The notes beneath the pieces were generated by a model. It saw only the letters and a program-made list of their open reading frames with translations, was not told where the DNA came from and made no database searches. This document shows, in pieces, positions 54,101 through 64,000 of a DNA stretch of 64,000 nucleotides. The position numbers and the translations under genes are program-made. How positions within the stretch are numbered: the first letter of the stretch is position 1; the number at the start of each line of letters is the position of its first letter. The DNA is from Chondrosia reniformis (Eukaryota > Porifera > Demospongiae > Chondrillida > Chondrillidae): the NCBI GenBank assembly GCA_947172415.1, contig OX359190.1, forward strand, positions 62,001 to 126,000, read 5' to 3'.

Positions 54101-55099
54101 TGACCTTTTAACACTGACAGGCTCTGAGTCATTGCAGAGGTCCTACCGACCACCAGACCTTAACCTGATGGGCGTGTCCAACTTGGCAGAACCGCCCCCT
54201 TCAGCAGACCAAGTGAAACAGGTAACATTGCAGATCGTAGAGAACCCTGTATCCCTGTTGTCATGGCAACCACAGCACAGTGAAAGGTTTGTCAATAGCT
54301 GTCAAAGGATCTTCCTAATTCCATTCAATAACTGCTACCCATAGATGTGAGTTGATGTAAGTCAACAGGTTTTGATTTTACCTTCACAGTAGTAGTGACC
54401 TGGATCAAGTAAGCAATCTTTCAGGGTCTTCCTCATTCAAGCTTCCTCACTGGCTCTCCAAGCTCCCATCCAAGCCCTCTGAACAGTCTGAGGATGAGCT
54501 AAGGTATCCAGAGTTTTACTAGTCTTGTATACTAGGTACCTCTGTAATGGCTGGTTCTGCAGGTACCTCCTTGAAGTGGCCTCCAAATCATGTTGTTTGG
54601 GCTGGGTGTTCCTGTGTGCTGTTCTGATACAAGATGGACACACTATAAGGAGCTTGGTGGAGAGGTGTTACCAGTTGCCACGGGAACAAGCAGATACACC
54701 CATTGTCATAGCTAATCTTATTCGTACAGTGGAAGAATTTATTCAGTGGACATATGAAGAATGGTAACCATAGCAACCAGTCATGATCCCATATTTATCT
54801 TATCTGTAATAGAATAAGGATTTCTTCCAACTGGTCCAACTTTTTTTAAAAGGGTCATCTTGTTTCCCTGTAGTCATGGTTACCAGTGTATTGTACAAGA
54901 TTGTATCCAAGTTCATCAGGTCCTCTCTGGTCTCAAACCACAATCACCTGTTGCCTCCCGGTTGCCTAGCAACAGCTCAGAAGTGCTTTCCCAGTGTGAC
55001 ACTGCTACTTTGCCACAAGTGTTTACTCCAGAATCCAATTTTAATTCCCAAAGTGAAACTGAAATGGAACCTGAAAGTAGTAACTGTGTTTTATCCTAA
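48138..55099 (+). CDS. RIC1: RIC1 homologue (RAB6A-GEF complex partner 1)
   Basis: With RGP1, RIC1 forms the exchange factor that activates Rab6 on Golgi membranes. Starting [15 protein letters not shown] (human MYFLSGWPKRLL), 27 exons join in phase to about 1,331 residues (human about 1,420). N-terminal WD40-like segments: [54 protein letters not shown]1 signature stretches: [114 protein letters not shown] and [15 protein letters not shown]. Exons: 48138-48278, 48341-48439, 48536-48630, 48690-48794, 48859-49001, 49074-49302, 49374-49610, 49685-49721, 49800-49916, 50191-50334, 50557-50647, 50711-50856, 50932-51100, 51435-51664, 51725-51853, 51915-52007, 52063-52191, 52255-52301, 52581-52705, 52761-52903, 53105-about 53440, 53533-53657, 53873-54051, 54121-54286, 54390-54503, 54563-54763, 54874-55099. 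The end of exon 21 is uncertain. No disabling change seen. Confidence 0.93.
49921..50186. repeat. Minisatellite in RIC1 intron 9
   Basis: CCACCCATTCTGCCCCTCCC followed by variable runs of ACTCCC/ACTCTC (24-36 base units). Ends immediately before the acceptor at 50190. Confidence 0.9.
50340..50532. repeat. Minisatellite in RIC1 intron 10
   Basis: AGGTGCTTCCCC with TCATGTGTTTCCCC or TAGGTGTTTCCCC segments, 15-27 base units; each carries CAGGTG or TAGGTG, which is splice-donor-like. Confidence 0.8.
51112..51425. repeat. 47-bp minisatellite in RIC1 intron 13 (about 6 units)
   Basis: Units contain CCCTTTGCCCCTCCCCTCAC and CTCTCCCCTCTGTCCTC; the array ends about ten bases before the acceptor at 51434. 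Confidence 0.9.
52922..53085. repeat. 20-bp minisatellite in RIC1 intron 20 (about 8 units)
   Basis: CACTAATACTCAGCCACTCC units. Each contains CTAAT, a branch-point-like motif, upstream of the exon 21 acceptor at 53104. Confidence 0.9.
53664..53853. repeat. 13-bp minisatellite in RIC1 intron 22 (about 14 units)
   Basis: CCCCTTGCCCCAC units, strongly pyrimidine-rich on the coding strand, just upstream of the acceptor at 53872. Confidence 0.95.
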
Positions 55100-55272
55100 A
55101 ACTTCTCTTAATGGTTATTTTTATAAAGGAATATTTATTTGTTAATGCAGATTGTTGAAACTTTGTTTGAGTAGAGCACTACCTAATATGGTCATGGGAA
55201 TGATTAACAGGTTTATATACTGATCTGTGTAGCACACCTTTTGAGGAACTTGTTGTTCAATCAATTGGACTC

Positions 55273-55278
55273 AATAAA
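55273..55278 (+). terminator. RIC1 polyadenylation signal
   Basis: AATAAA 174 bases after the RIC1 stop codon, the first on the plus strand after the stop that I noticed. Confidence 0.5.
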
Positions 55279-56480
55279 TGTGACAATTGGTGGAAATGGA
55301 TATTGCTACCAACACTATGCTATCACACAATGAAACAGGATTAGCAAACAATTCCTTTGCATCATCACTTTTTATTTAAGTCAAGTCTGGAATTCTGTGG
55401 TCAATATACTACTGTAATGTTCTGACTGCACTTTTGATGATACATACAACATGAGGGAGAGGTCATTTTAAAACTCAACATTGAAACTGTCTAGTGTTTA
55501 AACCTCTAATTTTACAAAGCATTTTGAAACTGTAAAGTGTTTAAACCTCTAATTTTACACAGCAGCACTGTTATGAAATTTGAAAGGTCACTGGTCCATA
55601 AAAGTGTCTTTAGCCTCTCTCACTTCACTTCACATGAATGACGCCATCCCTCAAAAGGTAGCTTAACTAATATAGTAGACATATGTTGGAGATCACAGTA
55701 TATTTATTATTATACATGTTGGCATTCTTTAGAGTTTTCATTGTAAATGTTCCTTAAGAAGCCAAAGTCTTTTGGCTCCAGAAAATATTTAAAATTTTTA
55801 ATTGTTTTCCAGGTTATTCTCTGTTTAATGACATTGAATTGGGCTTCTCCTGGCAGGTGGTCTTGTTTACCTCAGAAGCCACAAAGAGGAGAGAGAGAGA
55901 CTACAGCTCCCAGTGACACACACTACATACATGGAGCAGTAGGATTGTATACACTAAATTAGTATATCAGTTTCACTGTGAATGCCTTATCATACATCTG
56001 CTGCCATGTGAACTGAGATAATCATCTACCAAATATAGTTTCAATTAGTGAGTAGAACAACACTGATGCTTGAGGTCAAAGGTCACAGAGAGCCTTCCAT
56101 CTGAGATTACATCTCCTCTTGAATGGAACACGATAACAGGACAACCTCTTTGCCTTGTTTGGAGGCCTCAATGTGAAGTGAACATATACATACATACATA
56201 CATTGTATATTTGAATTAGTTGAGCTGAACTGGAGTGTGAGTCCTATGGGAAGGTGGCCCATAATTAGTTGTTCAGTCACCATATTTGAAGATTGAGGGA
56301 AGACTATTCAGTGATTTCATGCCTCTAAATGCCCTAAATAGTTGAAAGACTTATTTGGCCACTGTCATTGCTAATATTTGGGTGCTGTGAGTGTAGGAAG
56401 ATCCCATGAATATCATTATAACACATTCTTTCCATGATTAGTATTTCCCTTTTTAGCGTAAGGTTACTATGGCAACCAAG
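55279..56480. other. Intergenic stretch between RIC1 and hedgling
   Basis: AT-rich; a 35-base segment near 55,485 (GTGTTTAAACCTCTAATTTTACA) is duplicated at 55,535; small TACATACATACA run at 56,188. No gene is recognised. A 71-codon open stretch at 55747 has no support. Confidence 0.45.
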
Positions 56481-56492
56481 TATATATATAAA
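56481..56492 (+). promoter_or_regulatory. TATA-like element upstream of hedgling
   Basis: TATATATATAAA about 195 bases before the chosen ATG; a second TATATAAT lies at about 56,590. Either could position transcription. Inference only. Confidence 0.35.
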
Positions 56493-56685
56493 CGTAGACT
56501 AACCACTACATCAATGCCCTGTGCCAATTCCGTTATTACTTCCGGAAAACTGTCCAAATAATGTATCACGTGACCTCTCTGGTATATAGGTATATAATAC
56601 AAGAGTAGGTTGCACAGGAAAGTTTTTATTTGCAAGTATTCATTCATCGTTTTGCATTCTACTGTTCTACGAGTTGCTAAAGACG

Positions 56686-59600
56686 ATGCTGTTCCTCCAC
56701 TTGGCGCTCCTCGGGTCGCTACTGACCGCCAAGGGGCAAGACTTTATGATTTCTAGAGGAGACATTCCCAGCTCCTTCAGTGTCAGCGACAGATATCCGG
56801 ATCGCAGCGAAGATGAGGAGTGTCGACCGATTCAACAGCGCTTCAGTCGAACATCTTTACGTTACCAGAGGGATCTGGTCAGCAATTTTAATTTTGATAT
56901 TGAGTTTGTGGACGACGATGCGCGTCGCATGACCTCGCGACTGCAGATTGCCGTAGATACGCTAGCAGCTAGCTACCGCAACCAATACAGCAATAAACTG
57001 AAGGTGCTTCTGGCATGGGCCGACTTTGAGATCACCAGTCTCTTTGAGGAACTGGGAAACACGTCACTTCATTACGAAGGTAACAAATCTGTAACTTTTT
57101 GTGTGTAAGTTTGTAACTCTATCGACTCGCATGCATTCCTTTACACTAGTCAAAGAGCGTTGTATAGCAGCGCGCGAGGGAACGGAGACATGTCAATGCC
57201 TTGCGCGAATGACTGTCTATATCTAAATACAGTGTGCGAATGCCTTTACCAAATAATTTGTTTTATTTGTGTTACATTCCAAAGTAGCAGTTGTATAGCT
57301 TCGCACTGTGACTGTGTTTGTTTAATGTGTGTGGTATGCGTGTCCCGTGCAGGTCGGTCGGTGCGTGTTCAAGGTTATGGAGTCGAGAGTATGTCGTTAC
57401 TGGAACGACTGGAGCACCACTCGCAGCTGCTGATCTTGGCCTTACAAGCCGGTTTCACTTGGGTCTCCTTTGAAGCGGAATTTTACGTCAAACTCAGCGT
57501 GGTACCAGATCGTGAGTGAACGTGTTTGTGAGCATGGTAAGTTGATTTGACCGTTTCTGTTTCCACTTCCAGTTTGCAACATCAACACAGATTTGGTGTG
57601 GTTATTGGACCAGTCTGGTAGTGTGGGCAGTGCTAATCACGATCTAGCTCTGCAGTTTATAGAAAATGTTGTCAACAGATTTGACATTGCCCCAAACAAC
57701 ACGCGTGTTGCAATGATCTCGTACTCTACTGAGGCAAGACTCGAGTTTGACTTTACTGCCGCCCCTTATCTGAGGGACGTCAGAAACAAGATTGACAACA
57801 TTCCCTTTAGGGGAGGCTGGACTGCCACCACACTAGCTCTGAACGGGGCACGCTACATTTTGAATGAGGCAAATGGATTTGGAGTACGACCACAATCAAA
57901 TGGTACAGGAATACACGTTTCCATGGTAACCCACTGTCATGTACCCCTTGTTTTGTGCAGGAGTGCCTCGTGTTGTAGTTCTGATAACAGACGGTCGCTC
58001 CAACCTGTATGCTCTGGGAGATCACCCGGAGAGGCTGAGGGAGGAGGGAGCCATTGTGTACACTGTCGGAGTGGGGAACATTTATCTGAACGAGCTGCTG
58101 TACATTGCCTCTGACCCTGATGTAGACCACGTGTTTCTGTTGCGTAGCTACAGAGACGCCGACACCTTTGTAGACTTTCTGGGAGCCTCTCTTTGTGAAA
58201 GTAAGAAAGAGCCTTCTGTAGTGTGTGCTGCTCTTAGACTTTGTGTGCTGTAGGTCCAGCAATAGTGATAACGGGTGGTTTTGTTGTGACTACCATTCTG
58301 AGAGAAGAGTTGAGATATTTTCAATCAGTTTGCGGTAGATTTACAGTCAATTCAACCATCATTGTTGAAGTTGTGAGTGATTGTGCAATTTTTTGCAGTA
58401 TCTACATTTTACATGTGCAATTCCTGTTTCCATTTCAGATTGATACAATTGGTTTCAGTTTTGTGTACGTGTCAACAAGAATCCGCAACCCTGGTCCAGT
58501 TAGCCCACGCCCCTACATCGTAGCGAATGAGAATGCAGCTTTTAAGCGTCAAAGAAGACTGATTCGTATCAGCTTTACATTTGAGCAACACACGGTTAGC
58601 AATATCCACCACCACCACTCCATCCTCGCCCCGCCCCCTCCATCTTGACCCAATCCCTCCATCTTGACCCCACCCCCTCCATCTTGACCCAATCCCTCCA
58701 TCTTGACCCCACCCCCTTCATCTTGACCCCACCCCCTCCATCTTGACTCAATCCCTCCATCTTGACCCCACCCCCTTCATCTTGACCCCACCCCCTCCAT
58801 CTTGACCCAATCCCTCCATCTTGACCCCAACCCCTCCATCTTGACCCCAACCCCTCCATCTTGACCCCGCCCCTCCATCTTGACCCCACCCCTTCCATCT
58901 TGACCCCACCCCCTCCCCTTGTATGTATGTAGACTGTGTATGTGACTATGGAGGGACAAGAAGATACAAATGAATTTTCAATGAGGATTTGGGAAGATCT
59001 CTTCAAAGTAGACGAGATTCCTTATACCATATTAGGTGGCACTCAACCAGCCAACCCTATTGTAGTGGTCAGCGACTACCTTCTGGATACTGTCACTGGA
59101 AGGTGAGCCCTGCTTGACCGACTATAAGGAGCTTGCTGTAGATATATATTTAAATATTACTATTCATATATATGTATGTACATTGAATAAGTCATTCTAT
59201 ACTGAATATTATGTCACACTAGTATATGCAAATGAGACTTGTTGTCTAATTTCTGCAGCTTTAAGTACACACTGACTGAAGGCAATGAGGCAGGTCGTTT
59301 CTCCATTGACTCAGGATCAGGGGCTGTGTCTGTGAATGCTCCACTGAACCCTTCAGATGCACTAGAGTACAATCTCACTGTGGTCGCAGAGAGCACAGAG
59401 GATGAGTGCCAGAGGTCGAGGGTATACGTGATAGTCCAAGTGACCCCGCCCAACACTGCCCCACCCACCTTCACGCCCCTCACTCCCGTCAGTGTACTAG
59501 AGAATGCCCCAAATGGCCAGTTAGTTGTCACCGTAGCAGCTACTGATAGCGACATTGGCAGAAGTGGTGAGGTCAGATACTCCATTGTCGGTGGCGATAT

Positions 59601-62600
59601 GGCCAATGTCTTCTCCATTGATGAAGTGTCTGGAGAAGTACGAGTGTCGGACAACACCAACCTGAACCGATCAGTCAGTATGATAGTGCAGTACAACTTA
59701 GGTATCCAAGCAACAGATTTGGGGGAAACTCCCCGTAGCTCCATGGCAACACAAGTAATTAATGTCGATGACGTGAATGAAGCTCCTTTCTTTATAGTCG
59801 CATGTGCACTAGACAACTCGTGCGAGTCAGAGTTGAGCGAGGGGTCTCCCTCAAACACTCCCATCAGGGTTCTGACTGCGGATGATGTTGACATTGGTAC
59901 CAATGGAATAATCTCCTACTCACTCGTGTCCACTAATCCAATGGAGCTCCTCACTCAGTTTGGTGTCGACAGCGGAAGTGGACAACTGAGACTCACCGGA
60001 GAAGTAGACTTTGAGACTGTGCAGGTCATCATTGTTACCGTGGCAGCCAGCGATGGGGGAAATCCCTCCCTTTCTGTCAGCACAGAAGTAACAGTAACAG
60101 TGACAGATGTTAACGACAACAATCCGACCATCATTGCTGACTCTCCCATCAGTGTCTCTGAGCTGGCGGAGGTGGGGTCTACCGTTACCGTGGTAGCAGC
60201 CTCAGACCCTGACCAGGGAATGGGGGGAAGGGTGACCTTTAGCTTTTCATCTCCATCCACAGTTTTTGGTCTCAATGGCGATAACATTGTCCTTTTGACT
60301 GAACTGGACTATGAGACGGTGGATCAGTACACTATCACATTGGTTGCCACGGACGGGGGAGGGCTAACGAGCTCAAAGGATATTGTGTTCAATGTCCTCA
60401 ATGAAAACGACAACAGCCCCATCTTTGACCCGACCTCTGTTGCTTATAGCATAGTGGAAAATGGAAACCCCCCAGAGACCTTGGGAGTTGTCATGGCAAC
60501 AGATGCTGATAGGGGTAGCTTTGGTGTGGTTCGTTACCGCATCCAAGCTCAATCAGATCCACCTCCGTTTGCTGTCAATGCTACCTCCGGAGAAGTAACC
60601 ACTACAAGCAGTCTGGACAGAGAAGCCATGGCGAGCCACCAGTTTGTCATTGAAGCCTACGATGGGGGAATCCCTGCCATGATTGGATTACTGACAGTCA
60701 CAGTGACAGTTACTGATGACAATGACTGGTCTCCAGAGTTTGTGGATGACTATGTAAAGTGTGTTCGTGAGGATGCAGCCCCTCAGGAACTTTTGGTAGT
60801 CATGGCAACAGACAGAGATGAGGCAGGCACTCCTAATTCTGAGGTGGAGTATTTCATAAGTTCTGGAAATGACGACAGTTTGTTCAGTCTGAACAGGACA
60901 TCCGGGAGCTTCAGGCTGGAAGGAGAACTCGACTACGAGACTGCCACTGGGCACAACGTTACAGTGGAGGCTCGCGACATGGGACAAGATCCTTTGTCCG
61001 GCTTTACTGTTGTTCAGATTTGTGTGACTGATGTACCAGACAACGCTCCAAACCTCACGTCTAACAGAACGGTAAATGTGTCAGAGAGTACTGCCATCAA
61101 TACTGTCATAACGACTTTCATTCCCAGTGGAGTGGACACCTCGTCCCAGTTGATGTACAGCATATCACTAGGCAACGAGGAGGGACTGTTTGACATCAGC
61201 GACACTGGAGATGTGACGCTGGTCGCCATGTTGGACTACGAGAATGAAATCAGATATGACTTGAGAATTACAGTTGAAGACAATATGATGCAAAGCTCTT
61301 CCGTGTTCCTTTTTGTTAATGTTGTTAATGAAAATGATGAAACTCCAAAACTGACTGCTCCCTCCACAGTCTCTATTGAAGAAGAAGGCGCTGTCAACTC
61401 TTTAGTGTTTCAAGTTAATGCCACTGACGATGATATTGGAGTGTTTGGACTAATATCATATTCTCTAATTGTGGCAGCTTTACCTGGCGGAGGACTGCCG
61501 TTTAAGATTGATTCCAATGGTACAGTTACCATAGCAACAAGAATTGACCGTGATGTTCTCCCAGTAAATGGCAGAACTCTTCAAGTAGAGGTGATTGCAA
61601 GAGATGGGGGTAATCCCTCACTGATGGATAGGGCCGTTGTGCCGGTGGAAATCCTTGACATTAACGACAATATGCCCGAGTTTTCAGCTTCCGAGTACAC
61701 CAGTCCAATTGCAGAGGGCAACGCTAACAGAACCCTTTTGACAGTGACTGCCAGCGACAGAGACGATGGAACAAATGCAGAGATTACATTCAGTCTGTCA
61801 GTTACAGATCCAGTCCCATTCCAAATTGACAGTGTCTCGGGTGTCATTTCCACAACTGGAGAACTGGACAGAGAGACTCGGGACGAGTATGAACTGACTG
61901 TAGTAGCTGCAGATAATGCAGTGGAGAATCCGATGAGTTCCACAGCTATTGTGACAGTCGCTGTTACTGATATCAATGACAATGTACCTCAACTTGGAGG
62001 AAACCTCTTTAATGTCAGCATTATAGAGAATGTGCCTCCGACAGAGCAGGTCATTCAACTCAGTGCCATGGATGATGATTTAGGTTGGTTGTCATAGCAA
62101 CCCTATTTGAACTAGAGTGAACAAGTGTTAGTCGTTTTTTATTTTTGTTTGTTTTTAGGTGCAAACGGAATGGTGTCCTTTAGGATCGAGAGTGGTAACC
62201 GTGGAGAACCTTTTGAAATCAACAATCAAACTGGTGAAGTAACTAGAGTAAAGGCGCTGGACTTTGAAGATATCTCCTCTTACCAGATCACAATAGTAGC
62301 CTTTGATGGGGGAAATCCCCCACTCTCCTCTGTAGCTACTTTAAGAGTTGCTGTTATTAATATTGACGAGTCTCCTCCGAGATTTCAGCTGCCATGCGAA
62401 GTCACTCTGGACGAGGTGGATGTGACTCCTCCGGACCTCCTGCGACTCCTCAGCTGCATTGCTATAGACTATGACGATGACAGACCAACAGGTTTTCCAG
62501 TAAGTGACGCAAGTGGAGTGTTTGACCTGTTGTTAGAATACTCATTTTTGTTTGTTTGAAGGTGACGTACAACTTGGTGTCAGTAAACGGCTTTACTAGT

Positions 62601-64000
62601 GAACTGGACCACCCTTTTCAGTACGAGCAGTCCACGGGAGAACTGATTGCTAGAGATGACTTGGACTTTGAGGCAGATGTGGAGTGGAGAGTGAGAGTAT
62701 CTGCAGCAGACCCTACTGGCAACACTGCAGAAGCCGAAATACTTGTAACGCTGAGAGACATCAACGATAATGCACCAATCTTTATTGATGGACCCTATGA
62801 TGCCATATACACAAACCTGCAAACGTCACGGATATACATCTTTAATAGCGAGGACCTAGACCGTGGAATAAATGGCTTATACGATATGGAGATTGTAGGA
62901 GCTGAGAGAAGTGGCGATTCTGTTGTTGTGACTATTAATGCAACAGACTTTGGTAATCCATCACTGACTGGTTCAACTACAGTTACAGTGGATATCTCTC
63001 AGTTGCTTCCATGTTCCTTGGTCGACTTTACACTAGAGTACACACGAGGAGGGGATGAGTCTACACTCTTTGCCAGTGCTCTCTGTGACTTCTCCCAGGC
63101 TCCCCAAGATGTCTCTATAGTGTTGGGAGGAAGTCACACATTCCAGTGTGCCGCCAGGGGAAGTGCAGACCTCACCATTACCTATCGATGGCTGCACAAT
63201 GGCTCCTTCATCACTGAGAGCTCTGCAAATGGATCACTGACGCTCACAAACATTCAGTTCTCAGACGCTGGTTCGTATGCTTGTCGTGCAACTAATGCTC
63301 TGGGGACAATCCAGGCTTCACCCCCGGCTTTTGTGGGAGTGCTGGGTAGGTTAGATCATGTGACCTTCATGTGATCCTCATGTGATCAGTCATCACTTGT
63401 TTCCTTTCATGCAGTTGCTCCAACTATTCTTGTCTCTCCCGGAGATGTGTCCACAGAACGAGAAACCATGGCAACCTTTACCTGTGTAGTATCTGGTCAA
63501 CCCGCCCCCACCATCAGATGGGTGGTTACCCGGGAGACACTCTCTGAAGATGTTGTGTCAGACGAAAGGATATTTGTACAGGAAGGGACTCTGATCATCA
63601 CAGATGTTAGGCCGTCCGATCAGGGAGACTACAGCTGTGTGGCAAGCAATGCAGCTGGTTCAGCTCGGTCAACCGGGGGACGCCTCATAATATTTGGTGA
63701 GTGAACATGACACACCCAACTCACCTGACACACCCAACTCACCTGACACTGTATTCTCCTACAGGCAGTTCTCAAATTGCTCAGCTGACTATTGAGGAGA
63801 TCCGCTCACCAGATGCACAATCCTCCTGTCAGGAGTTCAATGTCCAAGACTTTGCTGATGCTCTCACAGAAGCTACTGAATCAAGTCTTCAGATGTACGT
63901 GACAGATACCTCGGGAGAGAACTTGTGTCTGCCGAGTGCCTGCTCCCCCAATCCTTGTCAAAATGGAGGTGAATGTGGGGAGGTGTCGGACAATGCTGAT
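56686..64000 (+). CDS. hedgling: Hedgling: Hedge domain + VWA + cadherin repeats + Ig + EGF (3' end beyond window)
   Basis: Large surface protein of early animals carrying the Hedgehog signalling domain without a Hint domain. Twelve exons join in phase (56686-57079, 57353-57511, 57573-57902, 57961-58200, 58254-58372, 58439-58594, 58933-59102, 59259-62083, 62159-62499, 62562-63345, 63415-63696, 63765-open), 2,012 codons. The ATG starts a signal peptide MLFLHLALLGSLLTAKG. Residues about 35-184: Hedge domain (FSRTSLRYQRDLVSNFNFDI, TSLHYEGRSVRVQ, LALQAGFTWVSFEAEFYV). About 185-374: VWA with MIDAS motif DQSGS at 197-201 and VVVLITDGRSN. About 375-520: linker. About 520-1,740: some 11-13 cadherin repeats with DINDN/DVNDN, LDYE and DRD motifs. 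Then two Ig domains (FQCAARG...YACRATNALG; FTCVVSGQ...YSCVASNAAG) and the start of an EGF domain (CSPNPCQNGGEC). No CGPG palmitoylation site. No frame damage seen. Confidence 0.92.
58620..58918. repeat. Minisatellite in hedgling intron 6 (19/38-bp units)
   Basis: CATCTTGACCCCACCCCCT alternating with CATCTTGACCCAATCCCTC. Pyrimidine-rich on the coding strand and ends about 13 bases before the exon 7 acceptor at 58932. Confidence 0.95.

Noticed and set aside
55747-55962. 71-residue open frame between RIC1 and hedgling
   Set aside because: No conserved motif, no splice or promoter context; consistent with chance.
56674-56685. Upstream extension of hedgling by four codons
   Set aside because: The first codon there is TTG, not ATG; the ATG at 56686 gives a proper signal peptide.
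58596-59006. Minus-strand open frame over the hedgling intron array
   Set aside because: Antisense to a spliced intron and exon of a clear gene; composed of repeat units.
59214-59903. 229-residue minus-strand frame antisense to hedgling
   Set aside because: Shadow of the long cadherin exon; no homology of its own, while the plus frame shows clear cadherin motifs.

Overview
The window looks like nuclear DNA from an early-branching animal, most likely a demosponge. The right half carries intron-rich animal genes with very short introns (many 50-80 bases). The last gene has the Hedgling architecture (Hedgehog N-terminal domain + VWA + cadherins + Ig + EGF), which is known from sponges and cnidarians. 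The species cannot be named from sequence alone.

Layout. (1) 1-26 kb, plus strand: a jumble of duplicated exon cassettes from one unrecognised gene family, with coiled-coil exons, an acidic exon, a basic exon and a terminal two-finger zinc exon. Several copies are frameshifted; a few exons are intact. A 27-bp coding minisatellite (nine-residue unit TQIRDQQEV) is inserted at equivalent places in different copy numbers. A 2.9-kb block is duplicated (about 10.9-13.7 and 18.2-21.2 kb) and partly triplicated, and carries a small minus-strand ORF with a 42-bp coding repeat. A truncated non-LTR retrotransposon endonuclease lies at 14.9-15.9 kb. (2) 26.7-31.2 kb and 39.8-41.5 kb: a composite repeat joining a histone H3 pseudogene fragment, a guanylate-kinase P-loop exon and a 20-bp minisatellite. 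(3) 31.2-38 kb, minus strand: a damaged DYNC2I1/WDR60-like gene (dynein-2 intermediate chain), with nearby duplicated fragments, a VPS35 fragment, and a fold-back element whose arms carry hammerhead-ribozyme-like cores. (4) 38-41.5 kb: repeats and an assembly gap of 200 N.

(5) 41.5-47.8 kb, minus strand: an intact class I myosin that I could splice into 27 exons (1,066 residues). (6) 48.1-55.1 kb, plus strand, divergent from the myosin: an intact RIC1 homologue (27 exons, about 1,330 residues), the Rab6 exchange-factor subunit. (7) 56.7 kb to the window end: hedgling, 12 exons and 2,012 codons in the window, still open at the right edge.

Minisatellites sit in many introns of the intact genes. 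Most are pyrimidine-rich on the transcribed-sense strand, and several run up to the 3' splice site. Myosin I, RIC1 and DYNC2I1 act in membrane, Golgi and ciliary trafficking, and Hedgling is a surface adhesion or signalling protein. Nothing in the sequence shows that they form a functional cluster. Exon joins were made by hand from GT/GC-AG sites, reading phase and remembered human homologues; no search was run.
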